From Bacteroidetes bacterium UBA5697 (GTDB taxonomy: Bacteria > Bacteroidota > Bacteroidia > B-17B0 > Aurantibacillaceae): a DNA stretch of 64,000 nucleotides. The position numbers were made by a program, and so were the translations under genes. How positions within the stretch are numbered: position 1 is the first letter of the stretch; each line of letters starts with the position of its first letter. Under the pieces are notes generated by a model. The model was not told where the DNA came from and did no database searches. It saw only the letters and a list, made by a program, of their open reading frames with translations. Positions 49,945-59,139 of the stretch are shown piece after piece. The DNA lies in NCBI GenBank assembly GCA_002420145.1, contig DIHL01000023.1:310001-374000 (forward strand), given 5' to 3'.

Positions 49945-52347
49945 TTATATTTTAAGCATAAGTTGCAGTAAAAACATTCGTGGAGCTCTCACATCTCCTG
50001 GCCTCAAACTATATTCTGCATTAAGAGCATTATTTATAATTAACGAAGTTTTTAATGTTTTCGAAACTTGATATGAAACTCTAAAATCATGAATCCAATC
50101 TCCAGTCCAACCAATAATTTCTTTACCATTCATTTTTATAGAAACCGAATTTTTATGAGTGTCTCTATATTCTGGTAAACCAGGTAAAATATAAGTAGAA
50201 GGAATACTATCCCAATAAATGCCGTTTTGAGGTTCGCTGTATTCGTGTAATACACTTTGCACAAAACGTCTGTCAACATTTTCCATTAAACTATAAAAAC
50301 GTGTACTCCAACCAAATGATATTTTTTTATAGTCTAATTGAATATCGGCTTTAAATAACTGTTGGTTTCTATATTTCAAAACTTTTAATCCTTCAATGCC
50401 TAATGTATCTTTTTTAGGATCGTAATTTAGGTAAATAGGATTAGTATAAGTAAAGCCAATTAAAGTTGTCACATTAATTGGCCCCATTTTACCTGTTCCT
50501 GTAATAGAAGCATCAACACCATTAATTCGTGCACTTCCTACATTTTGCGATTTAAATCCTGCATATTGTCTGTCTTGATAAAAGATTCCTGTTTTTGGTC
50601 CGTAAATATCAAAAGCAAACTCTACCATATCTTGGTATTCTGTCCAAAAACCAGCAATATCTAAGAACCCTTTGAAGTTAAATAATTTAAATCCTTGTTT
50701 AATACCAATTTCAGCACTCCATCCACGTTCTGGTTGCAGTGAGGCATTTGGATAAATTTGCAAGGCACTTACACTCGTGCTAACATACTTTTCTGCAATG
50801 GTTGGAAATCTGTAGCCTTGCCCAAAAGAAGCTCTAATAAAGGTATATTCCAGTAAATGATAATTTAAACCAGCTCTAAATACAGGTTGAAAAGGAAGAT
50901 TATTTATTTTTTTAGTTAAATAACCTCGAGTATAAGATGTATCTACGCTATTATACTCTCCTCTTAATCCTAAAGAGGTTGTGAGTTTTTTGAACTTATA
51001 ATCAAATTGAGCGTAACCTGCATAATTTTTTCCTGAATGTCTTCCATAAAGCGAATCGGCAATAACTTGTTGTTCCATATAAACAACACCATAGGTCATG
51101 GTAAAGTTATTTTTGAAACGTTTTTGATATTGAAATTCATTGTAATACAATTCTGCTCTCGAGCCTTGGTTTTTATCATTGTTATTATTGGTTAAATAGT
51201 ATCTCGAACGTAAACTATATTTGCCACCTTTTTTTGAATAATAATTAATAAATGGATCAACATTAACACGCTGATTGGAAAAGCGTTGGATATTTAATCC
51301 TTGAGGGTGATAAACAGAATCTGCATTTTGCCATAGGAAAAATAAACCACCTCTTGTTTCCATCATATTTGTGTTTAAACCGATAGCTAAGCCAGGAATT
51401 TTTTTGAAATTGTAACGAAGATTAATATTAAATCGCCCGCGTTTTTCTGTTTCCAGGTAACGATAACCTTCGTCGTTAAACATATGACCACCTAATACTA
51501 AATCTAACTGTCCTAGTTTTTCGGAATGAGAAAAGTTAACACCACTTTGCGTTTGACTTGTTCCTTTCCACCATTTATAGCTTGTATTTCTTGGAGCATC
51601 ATAAGTAGCGCCAAATAAAGAAACGGTTGTTTGTGGTTTATCTTTGGCATAGGCGGTTCTCATATTAATAACCCCATTCATGGCCGAAGAACCAAATAAA
51701 GCAGAAGCCGCTCCTTTAATAACCTCTACTTGCTCTAAATTTTCAAGTGGCAAATAATTCCATTTAATATCAGCAGCATCAGCACTAATCATAGGCATTT
51801 CATCTACCAACATTAAAACACGCGTTCCTGCTCCGTAGCTATAACCACTTCCACCCCTAATACTGGCTTGTCCGTCAGATACCACAACGCCAGGCACCTG
51901 ATTCATAATAATATCTAAACTTTGAGACGCCTTATTTTCTATTAAAGCAGGTTTTATAACTTCCATACTCACCGTCACATCCGATAATTTTTGCTCAAAT
52001 CTACCAGCCGATATGACTACCTCATCCAATAATTGATTGCCATTGCCTAATAAAATAGTAACTGTAGTGGTATCATTACCTTTTACGGTAATTGTTTCTG
52101 TATATTTTTTATAACCAACTAAATCGCAATCTAATGTATGTGTACCTTCTGTGGTGTTTATATAAAATATTCCATCTAAATCTGCAGCCACGCCTTTTGT
52201 TTTATCTATAACAACCACAGCTCCAGGTAATGATTCGTTATTGGATTTGTCTTTAACAACCCCTTTCACCACACCCAAAGTTTGAGCATAAATCTCACAT
52301 GTATAAAAAAAGACACCTGTTAAAATATATTTGACGTTCTTAATCAT
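49945..52347 (-). CDS. TonB-dependent outer-membrane receptor
   Basis: The 800-residue receptor has a signal peptide, a carboxypeptidase-regulatory-like domain (about 25-105, VKGVVKDKSNNESLPGAVVVI and GTHTLDCDLVGYKKY), a plug (about 115-225, LDEVVISAGRFEQKLSDVTVSMEVI and the RGGSGYSYGAG and DEMPMIS motifs) and a 22-stranded barrel ending RMFLLQLMLKI. It imports a large or scarce ligand using TonB energy. No SusD-like lipoprotein follows, so it is not a SusCD pair; siderophore, vitamin B12 or metal uptake are alternatives. The ligand cannot be read from sequence. Confidence 0.93.
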   Translation of the reverse strand: MIKNVKYILTGVFFYTCEIYAQTLGVVKGVVKDKSNNESLPGAVVVIDKTKGVAADLDGIFYINTTEGTHTLDCDLVGYKKYTETITVKGNDTTTVTILLGNGNQLLDEVVISAGRFEQKLSDVTVSMEVIKPALIENKASQSLDIIMNQVPGVVVSDGQASIRGGSGYSYGAGTRVLMLVDEMPMISADAADIKWNYLPLENLEQVEVIKGAASALFGSSAMNGVINMRTAYAKDKPQTTVSLFGATYDAPRNTSYKWWKGTSQTQSGVNFSHSEKLGQLDLVLGGHMFNDEGYRYLETEKRGRFNINLRYNFKKIPGLAIGLNTNMMETRGGLFFLWQNADSVYHPQGLNIQRFSNQRVNVDPFINYYSKKGGKYSLRSRYYLTNNNNDKNQGSRAELYYNEFQYQKRFKNNFTMTYGVVYMEQQVIADSLYGRHSGKNYAGYAQFDYKFKKLTTSLGLRGEYNSVDTSYTRGYLTKKINNLPFQPVFRAGLNYHLLEYTFIRASFGQGYRFPTIAEKYVSTSVSALQIYPNASLQPERGWSAEIGIKQGFKLFNFKGFLDIAGFWTEYQDMVEFAFDIYGPKTGIFYQDRQYAGFKSQNVGSARINGVDASITGTGKMGPINVTTLIGFTYTNPIYLNYDPKKDTLGIEGLKVLKYRNQQLFKADIQLDYKKISFGWSTRFYSLMENVDRRFVQSVLHEYSEPQNGIYWDSIPSTYILPGLPEYRDTHKNSVSIKMNGKEIIGWTGDWIHDFRVSYQVSKTLKTSLIINNALNAEYSLRPGDVRAPRMFLLQLMLKI

Positions 52348-52398
52348 TATCTGTTTATTTTTACGAACACAATATAATAATTAACTATTATTTAACAA

Positions 52399-53508
52399 AT
52401 GAACTCTGTCGATTTAACATACCAAATAGGTCTAACTTTATTAGATGGAGTGGGAGATGTGTTGGCTAAAAATTTAGTAGCATATTGTGGAAGTGCAGAA
52501 CAAGTTTTTAAAACAAAAAAAGTGCAACTGGAAAAGATTCCAGGTATTGGAACTTATACTTCATCGGCTATTTTAAATAGCAAATCAGTATTGTTGCGTG
52601 CTGAAAAGGAGTTAAAGTTTATCGAAGAAAAAACAATTACGCCATTATTTTTTACAGATAAAAATTTCCCTCAACGATTAAAGAATTGCAATGACAGTCC
52701 CGTTATGCTTTACTATAAAGGTAATGCTGATTTAAATGTTGAAAAGGTGATTGCAGTGGTTGGCACAAGAACTCCATCTGCTTATGGAAAATTAATGGCA
52801 GAGAAATTAATTCAAGATTTATCTGATAGTGGATGTTTAGTTGTAAGTGGTTTAGCTTATGGCATTGATATTACTGCCCATAAAGAATCATTAGAAAATG
52901 GATTAAATACAGTTGGTGTTTTAGCTCATGGTTTGGATAGGGTATATCCATCTGTGCATTCTAACTTCGCCAAAAAAATGACAGAACAAGGCGGGTTATT
53001 AACTGAATTTTTAAGTGAAACAAATCCTGACAAAGAAAATTTTCCAAAAAGAAACAGAATTGTTGCTGGTATGTGCGATGCACTAGTGGTTGTTGAATCA
53101 AAGCGAGGAGGAGGAAGTTTAATTACAGCAACTATTGCCAATTCCTATAACAAAGATATTTTTGCATATCCAGGCAAAGCTAATGATGTATTAAGCGAAG
53201 GTTGTAATGGTTTAATAAAATCGCATCGTGCTAATTTAATTGAAAGTGCAGCGGATTTGTTGTATATCATGAATTGGAATGAAGAAGTAAAAACGAAAAA
53301 GAATACGCAAATTCCTTTATTAATTAATCTAACTTCAGATGAGCAATTAATTGTTAAAGCGTTTGATAATAAAAACCAAATGCATATCGATGAGATTTGC
53401 TACGCAACAAATTTTTCAATTAGTAAAACTTCAACATTTCTATTACAGCTAGAATTTTCGAACGTCATTAAGTCCCTTCCTGGCAAAATTTATCAGTTAA
53501 ATCGTTAA
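52399..53508 (+). CDS. dprA: DNA processing protein DprA
   Basis: DprA binds incoming single-stranded DNA in transformation and loads RecA. The 369-residue protein has an N-terminal helix-hairpin-helix/SAM-like region (LEKIPGIGTYTSSAIL). The Rossmann-like core follows with VIAVVGTRTPSAYGK, VVSGLAYGIDITAHKESL, GVLAHGLDRVYP, FPKRNRIVAGM and VVVESKRGGGSLITA. A C-terminal winged helix (MHIDEICYATNFSISKTSTFLLQLE) completes it. It is divergent from the TonB receptor gene. Confidence 0.97.
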   Translation: MNSVDLTYQIGLTLLDGVGDVLAKNLVAYCGSAEQVFKTKKVQLEKIPGIGTYTSSAILNSKSVLLRAEKELKFIEEKTITPLFFTDKNFPQRLKNCNDSPVMLYYKGNADLNVEKVIAVVGTRTPSAYGKLMAEKLIQDLSDSGCLVVSGLAYGIDITAHKESLENGLNTVGVLAHGLDRVYPSVHSNFAKKMTEQGGLLTEFLSETNPDKENFPKRNRIVAGMCDALVVVESKRGGGSLITATIANSYNKDIFAYPGKANDVLSEGCNGLIKSHRANLIESAADLLYIMNWNEEVKTKKNTQIPLLINLTSDEQLIVKAFDNKNQMHIDEICYATNFSISKTSTFLLQLEFSNVIKSLPGKIYQLNR

Positions 53509-53620
53509 ACGAAAACTATGTAAACTCCTAGTTTACTTGATATGTTAGTCTTACAAAAAAATATGATGACAAGTGACATTACTTGTTAAAAACAATGTAA
53601 ATTTACTTAAATTTAAAAGT

Positions 53621-54865
53621 ATGCAAACTACAAAAGTAGATGTTCTAGTTATTGGTGCTGGTCCTGCGGGATCAATAGCTGCTAGTATGATTAATAAGGC
53701 TGGATATAAAGTTAAGGTAGTAGAAAAAGAAAAATTTCCTCGTTTTGTAATTGGTGAAAGTTTGTTGCCAAGAGTAATGGATCATTTGGAAGAAGCAGGG
53801 TTGTTAGAAGCTGTTAAGAAAGCTGGGTTTCAAGAAAAATTTGGAGCTAAGTTTGTTCGTGGAAACGAAGTATGTGATTTTAATTTTACAGATCAATTTA
53901 GTAAAGGTTGGAATTGGACATGGCAAGTGCCTCGTGGGCAATTTGATAAAATACTATCTGAAACAGCGGCGTCAATGGGTGTTGATGTAGAGCATGAAAT
54001 GACTGTAACGGATATTAAATTTAATGGAACAGATTCAGTTACTAACGTTGTAAATAAAAATGGAGAACAACAACAAATAGAAGCTAAGTTTATTGTTGAT
54101 GCCAGTGGTTACGGAAGAGTTATTCCTCGTATGTTTGGTTTAGATAAACCATCTAATTTCGAACCTCGCAAAACGCATTTCACTCATTTCAAAGACTTAA
54201 AACGTCCAGATGGTATTGATGGAAATCGGATCACGGTTGTAGTTCATCAGCAACGCACATGGATTTGGATTATTCCTTTTTCAAATGGCATTACCTCAGT
54301 TGGTTTTGTAGCAGACCCTGAATTCTTTAAAGATTTCCCAGAAGATGCAAAAGAACGAATGAAGGAAATTATAGCTGCAGATATTCATACAAAAAATCGT
54401 TTTGAGGGAGCAGAGATGATGTTTGACCCTAGAACTATTGAAGGATATGCTATTTCAACAAAACAGTTATACGGGGAAGGTTTTGTGCTTTGTGGAAATG
54501 CAACTGAATTTTTAGACCCAGTTTTTTCTTCGGGAGTTACATTTGCCATGGAATCAGGAAACAAAGCTGCTAAATTAGTTTGTGAAACTCTAAAAGGAAA
54601 CAAAGTAGATTGGCAAAAAGATTATACCGATTACATGATGCAAGGTATTAATACATTTAGGTCGTATGTAGCAGGTTGGTATGAAGGAGATTTACATGAA
54701 ATTTTCTTTTCCGAAAATCCAGACCCTGAAATTAAGAAACAAATATGCTCTGTATTAGCTGGATATGTTTGGGATTTAGAAAATCCATTTGTTAAGAGAC
54801 ATGATAGGGCCTTGAAATCTTTAGCAAATGTTATTCGAATGAACAGAGAAAAAAAATCAGTATAA
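53621..54865 (+). CDS. FAD-dependent oxidoreductase/halogenase-like flavoprotein
   Basis: The N-terminus VDVLVIGAGPAGSIAASMI is the FAD-binding GxGxxG fold. FVIGESLLPRVMDHL and WIWIIPFSNGITSVGF are shared by the tryptophan-halogenase-like and geranylgeranyl-reductase-like flavin monooxygenase superfamily; GNATEFLDPVFSSGVTFAME is the second FAD motif. The halogenase-specific WxWxIP is present as WIWIIP, but the catalytic Lys cannot be confirmed by eye. Relatives are used in pigment or lipid modification. The start ATG 53621 was chosen over the frame-opening GTG 53573 because the flavin fold starts here and TAAATTTA (one mismatch) ends 5 nt upstream. Confidence 0.83.
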   Translation: MQTTKVDVLVIGAGPAGSIAASMINKAGYKVKVVEKEKFPRFVIGESLLPRVMDHLEEAGLLEAVKKAGFQEKFGAKFVRGNEVCDFNFTDQFSKGWNWTWQVPRGQFDKILSETAASMGVDVEHEMTVTDIKFNGTDSVTNVVNKNGEQQQIEAKFIVDASGYGRVIPRMFGLDKPSNFEPRKTHFTHFKDLKRPDGIDGNRITVVVHQQRTWIWIIPFSNGITSVGFVADPEFFKDFPEDAKERMKEIIAADIHTKNRFEGAEMMFDPRTIEGYAISTKQLYGEGFVLCGNATEFLDPVFSSGVTFAMESGNKAAKLVCETLKGNKVDWQKDYTDYMMQGINTFRSYVAGWYEGDLHEIFFSENPDPEIKKQICSVLAGYVWDLENPFVKRHDRALKSLANVIRMNREKKSV

Positions 54866-54885
54866 TAATCTAATATTAATTAAAT

Positions 54886-54918
54886 AAAAAAAGCTCTTAC
54901 ATCGTAAGAGCTTTTTTT
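54886..54918. terminator. Bidirectional terminator
   Basis: AAAAAGCTCTTAC and GTAAGAGCTTTTT with loop ATC and flanking A and T runs; it serves both the flavoprotein gene and the convergent adhesin gene. Confidence 0.88.
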
Positions 54919-54933
54919 ATTTTGTTTCTGTAT

Positions 54934-57900
54934 TTATTTTCCTTTAAATACGCTTATAAATCCACTGTATTTTTTATCATCAGGAACATCAATGACATAG
55001 AAGAATGTTCCATCAGAAACTCCTGCACCATTCCATTCGTTGTTATAGTTAGGGTTTTCATAAACTTTTATACCCCATCTATCAAAGATGGTAACATTAG
55101 TGTTTGGATGATGTTCTATGTTTTTAATTTTAAAGAAATCATTAGCTCCATCACCATTTGGCGTGATAATATTTGGAATTTCAACTGCGCAAGGCGGAAG
55201 AACATTGATTACTTGATAGGTTGTTCTATTATATCCACAACTATCACCAACTACTACAACAAATGTGTAATTTCCTTCCATATCAGGGCTAATATATTCT
55301 AAAACAGAAGTATTAGAAATTACATTCGTTCCCGGAACCATAGTCCATTGATAGTTATATGCTGGATATCCACCACTTGCTAATGCATTTAAAACAAAAG
55401 GAGTACCTGCACAAGCTGATGAAGAGTCATTAATAGCAATACCTAAGTCATCAACAAAGTTTGATACAACAACTGTATCAGAAGTAGGATAAGCACAAAC
55501 TCCACTAACAGTAACTACAAAAGTAGAAGTTGTATTACTATTCACAGTATAACTAGGAGAGTTAGTTGCTCCTGGTGCTGGCATGTTTGCAGGCAACGTC
55601 GTCCATGAATATGAATATGGAGTTCCTTGGTTACTAGGAATGGTTGATCCAACGCCTGTAGTTAAAACAAATGCTCTATTCATACATTTTGTAATGTCTT
55701 GCATTGGCGATACAAATAAACTAGTTTTTGGTGTAACACTTACTGTAATTGTTTTTGTGTCAGGAGTGCTACTAGGACATGGAGCGTAACCAGTTACAAC
55801 ATATGTATTTGTTCCTATAGCAGGTGGAACAACAGTAATTGTATCAGAGGTTGAAATAGGAACCAAAGTAGTTCCTTGTTGATAATACCAATTGTAATTG
55901 GATGCACCACCTACAGATAATAAAGTGTTATCTCCTTCACATAATGTTGTATTAGTAGCTGCAGTTGTAATGCTAGTAGTTAATGGTGGGTATAAAACCT
56001 CTAAGGTTTGAGTAGCCACACATCCACCAACTGGGTTAGTAACAGAGAATGTATAAACCACAGATCCATTACCTATAGGCATACTCACTGGAGTAACTTT
56101 TAGAGAATCATTAGCATAGTTAGTTGTAATTGTTCCGTTTGCAGATACAGCAACTGTGTAACTTGATGGATTAGATGCTCCACAATGTTCAAATTTAATA
56201 TTTGGTCTGTATGTGTTATTTGGAGCAAACGATGAACCTGTAGCAATTGGACAAGCAACTGTTCCATCAGAGTTATACCATCTAACGGATGCAAATGGTG
56301 TAATAGTATATGGAGAAGATGAATTTTGTGTATATGATGGCATTGTTTGACTATTACAAACATCAATTAATAAATTTGATACGCCATCCCATTCGTATGG
56401 AGTTCCAAAAGTATAGGTATTCCATCCTGTTGTAATATTTATAGAAGATGCATTGTACACTTGAGTTAAACCAACTTGGTCAAACGCTGTTGTAGACAAA
56501 TCTTGAACATTTGTACACTTTAATTTAATACTGAAGTCAGGATATGAAGTAGTCCCGTTAATTGTAGTGATATTAAAAGAAATACTTGATATTTTTCCAG
56601 CAGTAATACCTGCTGCAATTAACTCACTTGCTCTGTATAAAATTTGGTGACGTGTATTTCTATACCAATTACCGTATATTGCAGGATAACTTGTAGTAGT
56701 GTTTACATTTGTTCCAAAGCCCATTTGTGTTGAGCTAGGAGATGCACAGCCGCCAGTTGTAGATAATCCACAAACACTTGGTGCAGTTTCTCCGAAATCA
56801 AAATTCACAGTTGCTGCTTCAGGATAACATAAAACAGTATTTGTTGGAGTTATTGTAAAATCGGTTGGTATAACGCCTATAGTTACTGTATTGTTGTAAA
56901 TACAAACCCCATCATTAATCACAGCAGTATATGTTCCAGGAGCTAAGGATGTTAGGTTAAGTGTTGTAGCACTTGTAGTTGTAGAAGTTACTACACTAGA
57001 GCTAGTTGGACCTGTTACTACATAACTGTAAGGAGCAGAGAATGGTGTTGATAAATTTAATTGAGTTGTTCCATTAGTGTTGCCAGGACAAACATTATTA
57101 ATATTAGAGAAATAAGAGCTTCCTCCAGCTACTAAAGTTAAAGTGTATTTTATCGAATCTCTACATCCTTGTGCATTGTTATATACAACAGTATATATGT
57201 CATTATTTATAGCATTGTTTACATAAAGAGTGTCATTTGAGCCAACAGGAGCTGGTATAACAACAGAATTTTGATACCAAGTATAGTTAGAACCGCCTGG
57301 TTGAGGTATTATTGTCGCATTTCCACAAAATGGTTTGTTTTGTGCAACAAAGAAGGGAGGAGATACGCCAACAGATAAATTAGCTGACGCTTGCCCACAG
57401 GTTGTTGATGAAACTAAAACGCTATATGTTCCAGGAGCTAAACCAGTAACTGTTTGAGAAGTTCCAGCAGGTGCACCTGTTCCTGTGTTTGTCCAAGAGT
57501 AAGTATAAACTCCATTACTACCAGATGCTTGTACATATGCGGTTCCTGAGTTTCCGCCAGGACAAGAACTTGTAGAATTTAAATTAATAATATTTACAGT
57601 AGTATAATTAATACTTACTGTTTGATTTAATACACAACCTCCTGGAGAAACCATACTTACAGTATAAGTTGTTCCTGGAGCAGGGGTTGGACCAGTAGGA
57701 GGGCCCTGAAATAAAGTGTCGTTTGTCGCACCTGGAATTAAACCAGAAGGACCATACCATTGATAAGAAGTAAATCCCGTTGGAGCAATTAAAGTTGCAA
57801 AGTTGGATCCAGAGCACATATTTGCGTAAGGAGTACCAACTCCGCCACATTCTGCATCAACATAAGCATAACCCCAGTGCCCACTTTGTGTACAGCCGCC

Positions 57901-58884
57901 CACTTCAAAATTAATTGAAACACTTGTGCCTAAAGGTAAGCTTGATAAATCTACTGAGTAATATTGCCATTTTCTATAAAAAGTGGGATCAAAAGCGCTA
58001 CCAACAACAGATTGTTTTAATGAATCTGAAGGAGAGGTTGATTTAGGGTTAAATGTATATGATGTACAACCTGGTAATATTGTTCCAGTAGCTTCATTTT
58101 TCACTTCAACTTTAAAATAAGGAGATTCATTTACTAAATGTCCACTTGGATTTTGAAGAACAACAGCATAGCTAAATGATAATCTTTGATTTGTAGAAGA
58201 AGAAGTGGTAATGTATTTTAATCTACAAGCTCTGTAGTTAGCATTAGTTCCATTCATACGAACAGATACAGGGTCAAAACTAAAAGGACTTACAAGAGGA
58301 ATATCAGAGAGTGTTTGAGTTCCAGCTGCTCTACATGCATTCTCATCATATCCATTAATAGTAGGTAAATTAGGGTCTACAGGAGGAAGTGATAATATTG
58401 TATGATAATTAATAGTATTCGTAGAAGGAACATTGTTTCCAGCTGTATTTACAATTGCCGTTCCTGTTGATGTGTAATTAGGATTGCCCCCAGCGGCACC
58501 TGTAGAAACAGTTCCAATTCCACCGGTCCAACCATTAAAGTTGTATTGTTCAAAACCCATATTAGGACAACCTAAACTCATAGGTTTATTCGGTTCTAAA
58601 TAGATTACCGTTTCTTGAATCCCAGGTGTTCCAGCTACTTCATAAGGACTATGTTTATGTCCCTGTTTAGCTAAATCTTGGTGTGATTTAAAATCATTTT
58701 TTAAGAATTCAACATATCCTTTTATGTCGGAAGCCTTTATTCCCTTAGCTTTAGCCTGCTCGTAAGCAGCTTTCTCGTCAAAATGATAAGCATCACCCTT
58801 TTTAGGCTCATTATTTTGTGAAAAGGAATTGTAATTAAAAATTGTAGCTAAAATTACAATAGGAAACAGTAAATGTTTTTTCAT
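54934..58884 (-). CDS. Giant secreted adhesin-like protein with type B (CHU_C) T9SS domain
   Basis: The start is placed at MKKHLLFPIVILATIF, a signal peptide; the frame is open 34 codons further upstream. The 1316-residue protein has an N-terminal region with GCPNMGFEQYNFNGWTGG and sandwich domains, then many Ig-like and PKD-like domains with SxxVVLNQTVSINYTT-type strands and xxYxWTNTGTGA repeats. The last about 85 residues are the gliding-motility-associated CHU_C/type B sorting domain: PNIITPNGDGANDFFKI, FDRWGIKVYEN, EWNG, GTFFYVI. Type B substrates, like SprB, need PorP/SprF-like partners, none of which lies here. An adhesive or structural surface role is inferred. Confidence 0.88.
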   Translation of the reverse strand: MKKHLLFPIVILATIFNYNSFSQNNEPKKGDAYHFDEKAAYEQAKAKGIKASDIKGYVEFLKNDFKSHQDLAKQGHKHSPYEVAGTPGIQETVIYLEPNKPMSLGCPNMGFEQYNFNGWTGGIGTVSTGAAGGNPNYTSTGTAIVNTAGNNVPSTNTINYHTILSLPPVDPNLPTINGYDENACRAAGTQTLSDIPLVSPFSFDPVSVRMNGTNANYRACRLKYITTSSSTNQRLSFSYAVVLQNPSGHLVNESPYFKVEVKNEATGTILPGCTSYTFNPKSTSPSDSLKQSVVGSAFDPTFYRKWQYYSVDLSSLPLGTSVSINFEVGGCTQSGHWGYAYVDAECGGVGTPYANMCSGSNFATLIAPTGFTSYQWYGPSGLIPGATNDTLFQGPPTGPTPAPGTTYTVSMVSPGGCVLNQTVSINYTTVNIINLNSTSSCPGGNSGTAYVQASGSNGVYTYSWTNTGTGAPAGTSQTVTGLAPGTYSVLVSSTTCGQASANLSVGVSPPFFVAQNKPFCGNATIIPQPGGSNYTWYQNSVVIPAPVGSNDTLYVNNAINNDIYTVVYNNAQGCRDSIKYTLTLVAGGSSYFSNINNVCPGNTNGTTQLNLSTPFSAPYSYVVTGPTSSSVVTSTTTSATTLNLTSLAPGTYTAVINDGVCIYNNTVTIGVIPTDFTITPTNTVLCYPEAATVNFDFGETAPSVCGLSTTGGCASPSSTQMGFGTNVNTTTSYPAIYGNWYRNTRHQILYRASELIAAGITAGKISSISFNITTINGTTSYPDFSIKLKCTNVQDLSTTAFDQVGLTQVYNASSINITTGWNTYTFGTPYEWDGVSNLLIDVCNSQTMPSYTQNSSSPYTITPFASVRWYNSDGTVACPIATGSSFAPNNTYRPNIKFEHCGASNPSSYTVAVSANGTITTNYANDSLKVTPVSMPIGNGSVVYTFSVTNPVGGCVATQTLEVLYPPLTTSITTAATNTTLCEGDNTLLSVGGASNYNWYYQQGTTLVPISTSDTITVVPPAIGTNTYVVTGYAPCPSSTPDTKTITVSVTPKTSLFVSPMQDITKCMNRAFVLTTGVGSTIPSNQGTPYSYSWTTLPANMPAPGATNSPSYTVNSNTTSTFVVTVSGVCAYPTSDTVVVSNFVDDLGIAINDSSSACAGTPFVLNALASGGYPAYNYQWTMVPGTNVISNTSVLEYISPDMEGNYTFVVVVGDSCGYNRTTYQVINVLPPCAVEIPNIITPNGDGANDFFKIKNIEHHPNTNVTIFDRWGIKVYENPNYNNEWNGAGVSDGTFFYVIDVPDDKKYSGFISVFKGK

Positions 58885-59116
58885 GATATTAATTATATTT
58901 AATCCGTTATAAAATTGTAGTATTTTTGAAGAAATGCAGTAAGTTAAAATTAACTTACCTATTCTCAGTATTTTAATACTCATCAAATTTAGTCTATTTT
59001 TTTCTATTTTGCAATAGTTTTACGTTTCATAAATATCATATTCGTGTGTTAAAAATGTCGATTTATTGGATTTCTATTAATATTTCTTAATTTTTTTTGA
59101 TTCTAAGCTTTTAAGT

Positions 59117-59124
59117 TAACTTTG
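59117..59124 (+). promoter_or_regulatory. Bacteroidota promoter for the PBP1A gene
   Basis: TAACTTTG with TTTG at 59096-59099 (17-nt spacer) lies 15 nt before the ATG at 59140. The rest of the region 58885-59139 shows no further feature. Confidence 0.65.
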
Positions 59125-59139
59125 TTGCTATAATACAAT

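Noticed and set aside
53573..53620. GTG 53573 as start of the flavoprotein
   Set aside because: The 16 extra residues precede a complete FAD-binding N-terminus, and a promoter-like TAAATTTA lies 5 nt before ATG 53621.
54922..55302. 126-residue plus-strand open frame under the adhesin C-terminus
   Set aside because: It is antisense to the CHU_C domain, which is strongly supported; its composition mirrors the complement of that gene.
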